NCBI GenBank assembly: GCA_964451415.1
Contig: CAYVHU010000006.1
Coordinates: forward strand, 115,606-179,605
Source of the DNA: CAYVHU01 sp964451415
Lineage (GTDB): Bacteria > Pseudomonadota > Alphaproteobacteria > Rhodospirillales > Magnetovibrionaceae
Length of the DNA: 64,000 nt
Reading direction: 5' to 3'
The position numbers were made by a program, and so were the translations under genes. The notes below the pieces were generated by a model. That model searched no databases. It was not told the DNA's origin and worked only from the letters and a program-made list of their open reading frames with translations. This document shows, one piece after another, positions 44,165-51,675 of this stretch; the stretch's first letter is position 1; every line of letters begins with the position of its first letter.

Positions 44165-44577
44165 ACCAATTCGGCCCTGACGCGCCCCTTCAGCACACCG
44201 CCCACCCGCAACAGGATTTCAGAACGGGTGAACGGCCGCGAAACGACATCTGCAGCGCCAACACGAAGTGCCCGTTCCTGTGCCAGATCATCGCCGGAAG
44301 CGCTCAACGCAAGAATTGCGAGGTCATCTTCGACCATATGTAGACGCATCCGTTCAATCACCACGAAACAACTTTGCGAGCGGATGGTCATATCCAAGAT
44401 CAACACGGCAAACGGCCATTTCGCATACAGAAGTGCGATTTCACGCGCATCGGAAGTCACGCGAACGTGCCGATAACCATCGCTACGCAAAATGGTCTCG
44501 ATATCCAGGCCCTCTATGGGATCATCCGTTGCGACAAGAATCCGCGATTCGGGAGCATTGAACTGGGGAACTGACAT
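44161..44577 (-). CDS. Stand-alone response-regulator receiver protein with altered active site
   Basis: A 138-residue CheY-like receiver domain without output. The acidic pocket is kept (ATDDP, Asp18-Asp19), the phosphorylation site is Asp62 in LILDMTI, and the switch Ser/Thr is Ser92 in ILALSASGDD. The conserved lysine of the KPF motif is replaced by arginine (SRPF, Arg114), which may change phosphorylation kinetics. No kinase is adjacent. An N-terminal extension of about 10 residues precedes the fold. Convergent with lepA; about 200 bases of non-coding sequence upstream. Confidence 0.88.
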   Translation of the reverse strand: MSVPQFNAPESRILVATDDPIEGLDIETILRSDGYRHVRVTSDAREIALLYAKWPFAVLILDMTIRSQSCFVVIERMRLHMVEDDLAILALSASGDDLAQERALRVGAADVVSRPFTRSEILLRVGGVLKGRVRAELV

Positions 44578-44773
44578 GGAAACCTACATCCATTCTGTGT
44601 TACGGGAACGAACTTATTCGGGGAACCATCCCGATTCGGTTCATAACCCTGTAGCACTTGCATGACGCATGCCAACAGCGTCAACAACCAACACACTGAA
44701 TTTATCATCTTAACTTTAAAAGAATGATCACAGTTGTATGCATTCTGCTAATCAAAATGCCATTTCGCGACTT

Positions 44774-45295
44774 TCATTTCCGGCCTTTGTGCGTTTTGCC
44801 GACGAGCCGCGCAGGGCTCAGCAGAAAGTCCCGTTCGGATCGAATATCATCGACGATGTCGTCTTGAGCATATCGTCCATCGGCAATATCCATATCGGCG
44901 TGATCCCCAGGAGCCAAATCGTCTCCTGAAATCTCCTCAGCTTGCATACGCGCCTGATGAAGCAGTTCATCGAACAAGAACAAGGATTGTTCTTCTTTGC
45001 GGTCTTCCGCCTGAGTTCCGGGACGCACGAACACAATCAAGGCAAACCCCGGCACCCCGGCAATCATCCATCCGGGCCACTTTAAAAGCCACAGCAAAAG
45101 AAAGCTCCATTTTCCCTGCGCAAAGGCGGCCAGGAAGGCCTTCAAGGTGTCCGGCGAAAGGACACGCCAAACCTCACCGAAAGCGGGTGCGAACGCAAGC
45201 TGCGGCTCCCCCGCATGGGCGGCCAATTCCAGCGCCGCGGCGAAAAACGCCAAAACGCTGAGAGCGATACCAAGAAAAAACCCGAAGACCTTCAT
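44774..45295 (-). CDS. Membrane protein of unknown function
   Basis: A 173-residue protein I do not recognise. The N-terminus is a membrane segment or signal anchor (VFGFFLGIALSVLAFFAAAL). A second hydrophobic stretch lies at about 68-92 (LLLWLLKWPGWMIAGVPGFA). Then follows a charged, acidic cytoplasmic tail (EEISGDDLAPGDHADMDIAD) ending KTHKGRK. The organisation suggests a two-helix inner-membrane protein with a soluble C-terminal half. It lies 129 bases upstream of tRNA-Ser on the opposite strand, with no operon partner. Confidence 0.72.
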   Translation of the reverse strand: MKVFGFFLGIALSVLAFFAAALELAAHAGEPQLAFAPAFGEVWRVLSPDTLKAFLAAFAQGKWSFLLLWLLKWPGWMIAGVPGFALIVFVRPGTQAEDRKEEQSLFLFDELLHQARMQAEEISGDDLAPGDHADMDIADGRYAQDDIVDDIRSERDFLLSPARLVGKTHKGRK

Positions 45296-45423
45296 GCGCT
45301 GATCTTACGCGCCCGCCACGGAGCGGTCACCGACAAAGCGCTCCGGTTTGTCGGTGTATCGATAATTCTTTGGAAAGGCTTGAATTCCCCCACCCCCTTG
45401 GGCTAGGTTGCGCCTTCGTTCAA

Positions 45424-45513
45424 GGAGAGGTGGCCGAGTGGCTGAAGGCGCACGCTTGGAAAGCGTGTATGCGGGAAACCGTATCGAGGGTTCGAATCCC
45501 TCTCTCTCCGCCA
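45424..45513 (+). tRNA. tRNA-Ser (anticodon GGA)
   Basis: A 90-base class II tRNA with encoded CCA. The acceptor GGAGAGG pairs with TCTCTCC, the anticodon loop is TTGGAAA (GGA, reading TCC/TCT), and a long variable arm (about ATGCGGGAAACCGTAT) is present as expected for serine. T-arm GAGGG-TTCGAAT-CCCTC. A near copy of its last 19 bases lies 105 bases downstream. Confidence 0.97.
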
Positions 45514-45517
45514 ATTC

Positions 45518-45552
45518 AAAAGCCGGGTCTCCCCGAAGGGAGGCCCGGTTTT
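45518..45552 (+). terminator. Intrinsic terminator after tRNA-Ser
   Basis: AAAAGCCGGGTCTCC pairs imperfectly with GGAGGCCCGGTTTT (one bulged G and one wobble), followed by TTTTGAATTT. It starts 5 bases after the tRNA CCA. Confidence 0.75.
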
Positions 45553-45617
45553 GAATTTAAGGAGGGGGATCGGTAAACGGCCCCTTGTTCGACAAAACGC
45601 GCAAAGCGTCTTTTCTC

Positions 45618-45636
45618 AATCCCTCTCTCTCCACCA
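45618..45636 (+). repeat. Displaced copy of the tRNA-Ser 3' end (attachment-site-like)
   Basis: These 19 bases equal the last 19 of the tRNA-Ser gene (45495-45513) except for one A/G change before CCA. A short direct repeat of a tRNA 3' end just downstream of the intact gene is what remains after an integrated element excises or is lost, or after decay of an att site. Only about 100 bases, mostly terminator, lie between the two copies. Confidence 0.65.
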
Positions 45637-45980
45637 TTATCCAGAAATGGCCTTGGGAAACCGGGCTCTACCCATAACGGGAGGGAACTCGGGTCTCACG
45701 TCAAGGTAGCCCTAAGCTTTTCTTCTTACATCGGCTGTTTGGTTGAAATGGAGCAACCCCACTGAGTTGCGGTAAAATCCGAAAATCCGTATGCGTTTAT
45801 TGACTCTTTGGGGATAGAGCGTGCATAGTTGTCCCGCGTGTTGCATTTGATTTGTGTTACTTGAATGGTCGGTCCGCCGATTAGCTTCTTTATCCCCTGA
45901 CAATGTGAGCGTTTTATAGGTTGCGTTGTCACATGGTGTGAGGCGCAAAATCAACTCTCCTGTTAGAGGATATGAAGAAG
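45637..45980 (+). other. Long non-coding leader region of the second cold-shock gene
   Basis: About 340 bases without a convincing gene between the tRNA-Ser relic and the cold-shock start. Short open frames on the minus strand lack ribosome sites and family features. The position suits a long structured 5' untranslated leader and promoter for csp, as known for cold-shock genes. I could not place a clear promoter. Confidence 0.4.
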
Positions 45981-46190
45981 ATGACGACCGGTACCGTAAA
46001 ATTTTTTAACGCGGCCAAGGGTTATGGGTTTATTGAACCGGAAGACGGTTCAAAAGATGCCTTCGTCCACATTTCGGCCGTCGAACGCGCCGGATTGGGC
46101 ACACTCAACGAAGGGCAGAAAGTTTCCTACGAACTTCAGCCCGGTCAAAACGGAAAGTTTTCCGCTGAGGACCTGAAGCTCGTCGACTAA
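45981..46190 (+). CDS. Cold-shock domain protein (CspA family), second copy
   Basis: A 69-residue OB-fold nucleic-acid-binding protein with RNP-1 KGYGFIEPEDG and RNP-2 DAFVHISAV. It resembles the cold-shock protein near 16.4 kb but differs in the C-terminal strands (KVSYELQPGQNGKFSAEDLK). An ATG three codons upstream exists; AGAGGA is one base from it and 10 from the ATG chosen here, the same arrangement as in the other csp gene. A terminator follows at 46212, and a small basic protein gene comes after it. Confidence 0.94.
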   Translation: MTTGTVKFFNAAKGYGFIEPEDGSKDAFVHISAVERAGLGTLNEGQKVSYELQPGQNGKFSAEDLKLVD

Positions 46191-46211
46191 TGTGGCGATG
46201 ATCCGTTGTGA

Positions 46212-46242
46212 GAAAAGCCCGCTCACGCGGGCTTTTCTTTTT
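46212..46242 (+). terminator. Intrinsic terminator after the cold-shock gene
   Basis: GAAAAGCCCGC (46212-46222) and GCGGGCTTTTC (46227-46237) form a perfect 11-base-pair stem with a 4-base loop and a following TTTTT. It separates csp from the small downstream gene. Confidence 0.9.
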
Positions 46243-46268
46243 CCACAGAACGAACCATAAGGACCAAA

Positions 46269-46433
46269 ATGGCACGAAAACCAAATTACGATTTTGAACG
46301 CAGAGAACGCGAACGATTGCAGGCTGAGAAAAAAGCCCTGCGCGCGGCGGCAAAAAAGGAAGCCCGAAAGGCAAAGTCCGAACAAGCGGCAAAAACGGGT
46401 GCCGAAACGCCTCCCTCATCTGCGGATTGCTAG
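46269..46433 (+). CDS. Small Lys/Arg/Ala-rich helical protein downstream of csp
   Basis: A 54-residue protein starting MARKPNYDFERRERERLQAE and continuing with Lys/Ala-rich helix (KKALRAAAKKEARKAKSEQA), ending in a short Pro/Ser tail. It resembles small highly charged hypothetical proteins found beside csp genes in other alphaproteobacteria (start MARK-x-NY-x-FER). Strongly basic, single long helix, plausibly RNA- or ribosome-associated, but no function is established. AAGGA lies 8 bases upstream of ATG. It is transcribed after the csp terminator by read-through or its own promoter. Confidence 0.65.
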   Translation: MARKPNYDFERRERERLQAEKKALRAAAKKEARKAKSEQAAKTGAETPPSSADC

Positions 46434-46848
46434 GGAGCGGACTCATTCAAAAGACACGTTTTAGCGTCTCTCCTTTTTCCTTTGGCAAAGGCGCGAAAGC
46501 TACCGTGATGTTGGTGCATCACGAGGATTTTATAACGCCGCAAAAGGAAAAAGCTGGGACGTCTCGAAGAGATTTAGCAAGAATGCCGCCAGACGGCGTC
46601 GATATCTTGTGAATGCATTCACAACCCAGAAACCCGTACAAAGCCACTGAAACACGCATGCGGCGTTCCTGTCATATGCCATCATGCCCCCGAAAGGGGG
46701 CTTTTTTGATGGTTGTCCACATAACCTGACGCAACACCGATATATCCTCCCTATAGATAGCAGGCATTTTGTCATAAATCAGTTACGTGAAAGGCTTAAT
46801 TATCCCATCTATTTTGGGCGATTTCACTTCAGTATAAGGAGGCGTTTT
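46434..46848 (+). other. Non-coding interval before the GAPDH gene, with inverted repeat and terminator
   Basis: About 415 bases without a convincing gene. It holds a dispersed inverted repeat (CTTTTTCCTTT at about 46472-46482 against AAAGGAAAAAG near 46543-46553, with extra flanking pairs GCC/GGC and GACG/CGTC), so a structured RNA of about 100 bases could form. An intrinsic terminator lies at 46686-46707. The last 140 bases are the promoter region and leader of the GAPDH gene, ending in an AAGGAGG ribosome site. Confidence 0.4.
46686..46707 (+). terminator. Intrinsic terminator upstream of the GAPDH gene
   Basis: GCCCCC-GAAA-GGGGGC followed by TTTTTT: a 6-base-pair stem with a stable GAAA tetraloop. 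It ends whatever transcript covers 46269-46680. Confidence 0.85.
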
Positions 46849-47856
46849 ATGGCCGTTCGTATCGGAATCAACGGGTTTGGCCGCATGGGGCGCCTCGTTT
46901 TGCGTGCCGGATGGAACCGAGATGCTTTGGAATGGACGCGGATCAACGAAATCAACACCGACGCGGCAGGTTGCGCTCACCTTTTAACCTTTGACTCGGT
47001 GCATGGGCGCTGGGACCGGGAGGCTGGAACCACAGCCGGAGCCGTCGTCGTCGAGGAGCACGCCATCACCGTCACCAATATTCCCGCCATCGCCGACGGG
47101 GCGTGGGGCGATTGCGACATCGTCTTGGAATGTACCGGGAAGTTTCGAAAACCTGAACAGTTGCAAAAGTATTTCGACCAGGGCGTCAAAAAGGTCATTG
47201 TTGCTGCGCCGCTCAAGGAAGGAGCGTTGAACATTGTTTACGGCATCAACGACAACACATACGACCCGGAATGTCACCATCTTTTGACAGCAGCCAGTTG
47301 CACCACAAACTGTCTTGCACCGGTGGTGAAGGTGGTGCATGAAAACATCGGCATCAAACACGGCGTGATCACCACCATCCATGACGTCACCAATACTCAA
47401 GTGGTGGTCGACTATCCCCACAAGGACATGCGCCGCGCCCGTTCCGCTTTGATGAACCTGGTGCCAACCACAACCGGTTCGGCCAGCGCAATCACGATGA
47501 TCTACCCGGAATTAGCGGGAAAGCTCAACGGCCATGCCGTGCGCGTGCCGCTGTTGAACGCTTCGCTCATCGATTGCGTGTTCGAACTTGAACGTTCAAT
47601 ATCGGCGCAAGACGTCAATGCCCTGTTCCGCGAAGCCGCCGAGGGAGATTTGAAGGGTATCTTGGGATATGAGGACCGGGCACTGGTTTCTACGGATTAT
47701 TTGAACGATGCGCGTTCATCCATCGTGGACGCTCTTTCAACAATGGTCGTGAACGGAACCCAGCTCAAGGTTCTGGCGTGGTATGATAACGAATGGGGCT
47801 ATGTAAATCGCATGGTCGATCTGACATGCAAAGTCGCTGGTGGACTTCACCCATGA
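46849..47856 (+). CDS. Glyceraldehyde-3-phosphate dehydrogenase, ArsJ-associated type
   Basis: A 335-residue GAPDH with NAD-binding VRIGINGFGRMGRLVLRAGW and catalytic Cys151 in AASCTTNCLAP with His178. Several features match the branch found beside the arsenate-resistance permease ArsJ: DSVHGRWDRE early on, and TTIHDVTNTQVVVDYPHKDM where glycolytic enzymes have the HAYTNDQ type. That branch makes 1-arseno-3-phosphoglycerate from arsenate, which ArsJ exports. No arsJ gene is present in this window, so a glycolytic role remains possible. AAGGAGG lies 6 bases before the ATG. Its stop overlaps the next gene (ATGA), linking it to a phosphate-type two-component system. Confidence 0.9.
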   Translation: MAVRIGINGFGRMGRLVLRAGWNRDALEWTRINEINTDAAGCAHLLTFDSVHGRWDREAGTTAGAVVVEEHAITVTNIPAIADGAWGDCDIVLECTGKFRKPEQLQKYFDQGVKKVIVAAPLKEGALNIVYGINDNTYDPECHHLLTAASCTTNCLAPVVKVVHENIGIKHGVITTIHDVTNTQVVVDYPHKDMRRARSALMNLVPTTTGSASAITMIYPELAGKLNGHAVRVPLLNASLIDCVFELERSISAQDVNALFREAAEGDLKGILGYEDRALVSTDYLNDARSSIVDALSTMVVNGTQLKVLAWYDNEWGYVNRMVDLTCKVAGGLHP

Positions 47857-49133
47857 ACAATAATGCAAAACATTCACATGACGTGAGCGCGCGCGAGGAA
47901 AGACGGGGATGGTTTGGCGCCGCTAAAGAAGCATTTGCGCGTCTGTTCGGCCTTGCGCGCGATGACACAAAACAAGCGTCAAACGCCATGGGAAGATCTA
48001 CCGCTACCAACGCAACAATGAATACGCCTTTGCTGTGGAATTTGCAGCCGAACGTTTTGTCCCGTGCACTGGATGCGTTGCACACCCCGGTGGTCATCCT
48101 GGCTGCGCGGATGATCGTCGCGCACGCGAACGAAGAAGCACGGGTTTTGTTCGGAGAACAGATCGTGGGGCGCAATTTTGGGTTGTTTTTCCGCGATTCC
48201 GATACCCTGATGGCAATTGAAAATACCTTTGACGATGGCATTGATCGGCAAATCGACATCAATGTCGAGGTTCCGATGAAGCGCCAATACCGCTTGCGCA
48301 TCAGCAAATTCGATCCACGGCCCCACGAATCCGACCTTGCCGTACTGGAGTTTCAGGAAACCACATTGATCAGACGTTCTGAAACCATGCGATCCGATTT
48401 TGTCGCCAACGTCAGTCATGAACTGCGTTCGCCGTTGGCGACACTGATCGGCTTTATCGAAACCTTACGCCATGAAGATGGAAGCGATACGCAGATGAGC
48501 GAACGCTTTTTGAAGATCATGGAAGGCGAGGCGCAACGCATGCGCCGACTGATCGACGATTTATTGTCTCTGACCAATGTCGAATTGCGCGAACATGAAC
48601 GTCCCCGGGATCGTGTGAATTTAGCGGAGATCCTGCGCGAAGTGAGCGATTCCTTGCTGCCGCGCGCACATGCGCAAAATCTGGAAATTCATCTGGCCTG
48701 TCGCGATGACATGCCCGATGCGTGCGGAGACCGCGATCAATTGATTCAGGTGTTCCACAATTTGCTGACCAACGCCATCAAATACGGGAGCGATGGTCAA
48801 AAGGTGGATATCGTCGTCGAACTGCGCAAAGGAGGTTTGCCCGATGAAGAGGCAAGCATAGATGTCCGCGTGCACGATTACGGACCGGGCATTGCACGCG
48901 AACACCTTCCACGCCTGACGGAACGTTTCTACCGCGTGGATAAGGGCCGTTCGCGCATCATCGGAGGAACCGGGCTTGGTCTGGCCATCGTCAAGCACAT
49001 CGTCAACCGTCACCGGGGCCGTTTCTTCGTCGAAAGCGAAGTCGGCAAAGGCAGCACCTTCAACGTCCGTCTGCCGATGTTTCGCGAAGGAACGCAGGAT
49101 CGTGATAACATGGACACCATATATTTGTCATGA
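47853..49133 (+). CDS. PhoR-like sensor histidine kinase without membrane helices
   Basis: A 426-residue histidine kinase. A PAS domain occupies about 69-172 (RALDALHTPVVILAARMIVA), the phospho-acceptor is His189 in DFVANVSHELRSPLATLIGF, and the ATPase has NLLTNAIKYGS, HDYGPGIA and GGTGLGLAIVKHIVNRHRG. The HisKA/HATPase sequence is PhoR-like. Unlike classical PhoR there is no hydrophobic helix in the first 70 residues, so it is probably cytosolic. Its ATG overlaps the GAPDH stop (ATGA), indicating coupled translation. A PhoB-like regulator follows 88 bases on. Confidence 0.92.
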   Translation: MNNNAKHSHDVSAREERRGWFGAAKEAFARLFGLARDDTKQASNAMGRSTATNATMNTPLLWNLQPNVLSRALDALHTPVVILAARMIVAHANEEARVLFGEQIVGRNFGLFFRDSDTLMAIENTFDDGIDRQIDINVEVPMKRQYRLRISKFDPRPHESDLAVLEFQETTLIRRSETMRSDFVANVSHELRSPLATLIGFIETLRHEDGSDTQMSERFLKIMEGEAQRMRRLIDDLLSLTNVELREHERPRDRVNLAEILREVSDSLLPRAHAQNLEIHLACRDDMPDACGDRDQLIQVFHNLLTNAIKYGSDGQKVDIVVELRKGGLPDEEASIDVRVHDYGPGIAREHLPRLTERFYRVDKGRSRIIGGTGLGLAIVKHIVNRHRGRFFVESEVGKGSTFNVRLPMFREGTQDRDNMDTIYLS

Positions 49134-49221
49134 TACAGCCATCAATCCGTAGTGCTCCGTTTATAAATTCGCTACTGCGTGGTTTATTTAACGCCGTGTA
49201 CAACATAGGGAAGAAACGCCC

Positions 49222-49941
49222 ATGACCACAGGTACATCTGTTCAGCCCGTCGTTTTGGTGGCCGAGGATGAGCCCCCCTTGGCCGAAGTTCTAACCTATA
49301 ATCTCGAAAAATCAGGATTCGCGACCCTGACCGCCTACGACGGAGACAGCGCACTGGCGAAGTTGGCCGAAAGCAAACTCGATGCCGTCGTCCTGGACTG
49401 GATGATGCCCGGCAAGTCCGGAATCGAAGTGTGTCAAGCCATTCGCGCAAACGCCAAACTGAACCACTTACCGATTCTGATGCTGACCGCGCGGGGCGAC
49501 GAACAAGATCGTGTGCACGGTCTTGAAGCGGGGGCGGACGACTATATGGTCAAACCGTTTTCGCCTCGTGAACTGGTGGCCCGGGTGCGCGCCTTATTGC
49601 GCCGCATCCGTCCCGGAATCAATGACGCAGTCATCACTTTCGGTTCCATCCTCATCAATACGGTTCAACACAAGGTTACTGTCGCTGGAAACATCGTCAG
49701 GCTGGGGCCGACGGAATATCGTTTGCTAAAATTTCTGATGGAAAGCCCAGGCCGCGTGTTCTCGCGCGAGATCCTGCTCGATCGCGTGTGGTCCAACGGG
49801 GTTCATGTGGAAAGTCGCACGGTCGATGTGCATATTCGCCGCTTGCGCAAGGCCTTGATGGACGCGGGTAGCAGCGACCCCATCCGCACGGTTCGCGGCG
49901 CGGGGTATTCCTTGGATCCGGACGGCCTGTCTGCACTGTGA
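49222..49941 (+). CDS. PhoB-like response regulator
   Basis: A 239-residue OmpR/PhoB-family regulator. Receiver: VAEDEPPLAEVLTYNLEKSG, phosphorylation Asp in VVLDWMMPGKSG, Thr in MLTARGDE and Lys in VKPFSP. The winged-helix output includes LGPTEYRLLKFLMESPGRVF and VHVESRTVDVHIRRLRKALM, close to PhoB. It would activate phosphate-starvation promoters after phosphorylation by the kinase upstream. No pst or phoU genes are in the window. Confidence 0.93.
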   Translation: MTTGTSVQPVVLVAEDEPPLAEVLTYNLEKSGFATLTAYDGDSALAKLAESKLDAVVLDWMMPGKSGIEVCQAIRANAKLNHLPILMLTARGDEQDRVHGLEAGADDYMVKPFSPRELVARVRALLRRIRPGINDAVITFGSILINTVQHKVTVAGNIVRLGPTEYRLLKFLMESPGRVFSREILLDRVWSNGVHVESRTVDVHIRRLRKALMDAGSSDPIRTVRGAGYSLDPDGLSAL

Positions 49942-50056
49942 ACCTTTGTCCGCAAAAGGTATGCCCCGCGACAAACGTGCAAGCCCCTTATCTTGTGTCG
50001 TGTAAAATGCTGTGTGGGTTGTCGTCATTGCCGCTTGGCATCAAATCGTTAGCTAT

Positions 50057-51607
50057 CTATTCCCACTCGATGGTTCCCGGCGGTTTCGAGGTGATGTCGT
50101 AGACGACCCGATTGATGCCCTTGACCTCGTTGATGATGCGGTTGCTGACACGGGCCAGAAATTCCATATCAAAGGGATAGAAGTCCGCCGTCATGGCGTC
50201 GGTGGAATTCACAGCACGCAGCGCGCAGACGAAATCATAGGTGCGCGCATCGCCCATCACGCCCACGCTTTGCACCGGCAGAAGTACAGCAAAGGCCTGC
50301 CAGATTTCATCGTAAAGCCCGGACTTGCGAATTTCATCCAGATAGACCGCATCGGCATTGCGCAGAATTTCCAGCTTTTGCGCGGAAATGCCGCCGGGCA
50401 AGCGGATCGCCAGACCCGGCCCCGGAAACGGATGACGTCCGACGAAGCTTTCCGGTAGACCCAGTTCGCGGCCCAAGGCGCGCACTTCGTCCTTGAACAG
50501 TTCGCGTAAGGGTTCCACCAGTTTCATATTCATGCGTTCGGGCAGACCGCCAACGTTGTGGTGCGATTTAATCGTCACCGAAGGCCCGCCGGTGAAAGAC
50601 ACGCTTTCGATCACGTCCGGATACAGTGTGCCCTGGGCCAGGAAATCCGCACCGCCGACGTTGTGAGCTTCTTCATCGAACACGTCGATAAAGGTCGCGC
50701 CGATGATTTTGCGCTTTTCTTCCGGGTCGGCCACGCCGTCCAGCTTGCCCAGAAACAGATTTGAGGCATCGCGGTGCACAAGATTGATCTTGTAGTGCTC
50801 GCGGAACATGGAGACGACCTCTTCGGCCTCGTCCTTGCGCATCAGGCCTGTGTCAACGAACACGCACGTCAGTTGATCGCCGATGGCTTCATGCAGAAGG
50901 ACCGCGACCACCGAGGAATCCACGCCGCCGGAAAGACCGCAAATCACGCGGCCCGCGCCTACCTGTTTTTTGATCTTGGCAATGGCCTCGTCACGGAACT
51001 TGCCCATGGTCCAGTCGCCGTGGCACCCGCAAACATGGTGGGTGAAGTTTTCAAGCAGCTTTGCGCCATGGGGTGTGTGCGCCACTTCTGCGTGAAATTG
51101 CAGGCCGTAGATTTTTTTCTCATCATTGGCGATGGCGGCAAATGGAGAACCATCGCTCACGGCCACGGGGCGGAAGCCCTCGGGGATGGCGTTGATCTTG
51201 TCGCCGTGGCTCATCCACACCTGTTCTTGTGCACCAACCTTCCACACGCCTTCGAACAAAGCGCAATCGCCCACAACATCTACCATGGCGCGGCCGAATT
51301 CGCGGTGATCCGATTCCTCAACACTTCCCCCCAGTTGCGCGCACAAGGTCTGCTCGCCGTAACAGATGCCAAGCACCGGCAGACCCATTTCAAACAGGCC
51401 GTCCGGTGCGCGCGGTGTGTCGGTGGTGGTCACCGACGCCGGGCCGCCCGATAAAATCACGCCGCGCGGCGCGAAATCGCGAATGCTTTGTTCGGTGACG
51501 GTATTGAAGGGGTGAATTTCGGAATACACACCGGATTCGCGTACGCGCCTTGCGATCAACTGGGTGACCTGGGATCCGAAATCAATGATCAAAATGCGTT
51601 CATGCAT
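50057..51607 (-). CDS. guaA: GMP synthase (glutamine-hydrolysing)
   Basis: A 516-residue enzyme converting XMP to GMP with glutamine and ATP. The class I amidotransferase domain has nucleophile Cys in VLGICYGEQTLCAQLGG and the His-Glu pair in LQFHAEVAHTP. The ATP-pyrophosphatase P-loop is GLSGGVDSSVVAVLL and the dimerisation domain ends RVVYDITSKPPGTIEWE. It lies 68 bases downstream of a TauE permease gene; guaB, the previous step, is about 4 kb upstream on the same strand. Confidence 0.98.
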   Translation of the reverse strand: MHERILIIDFGSQVTQLIARRVRESGVYSEIHPFNTVTEQSIRDFAPRGVILSGGPASVTTTDTPRAPDGLFEMGLPVLGICYGEQTLCAQLGGSVEESDHREFGRAMVDVVGDCALFEGVWKVGAQEQVWMSHGDKINAIPEGFRPVAVSDGSPFAAIANDEKKIYGLQFHAEVAHTPHGAKLLENFTHHVCGCHGDWTMGKFRDEAIAKIKKQVGAGRVICGLSGGVDSSVVAVLLHEAIGDQLTCVFVDTGLMRKDEAEEVVSMFREHYKINLVHRDASNLFLGKLDGVADPEEKRKIIGATFIDVFDEEAHNVGGADFLAQGTLYPDVIESVSFTGGPSVTIKSHHNVGGLPERMNMKLVEPLRELFKDEVRALGRELGLPESFVGRHPFPGPGLAIRLPGGISAQKLEILRNADAVYLDEIRKSGLYDEIWQAFAVLLPVQSVGVMGDARTYDFVCALRAVNSTDAMTADFYPFDMEFLARVSNRIINEVKGINRVVYDITSKPPGTIEWE

Positions 51608-51675
51608 GGCGGGCTCGCAACTGTCTCAGGGGTGTACGGACAATGGAGCGGACAGTAGCGTACACGCTGGGATTC

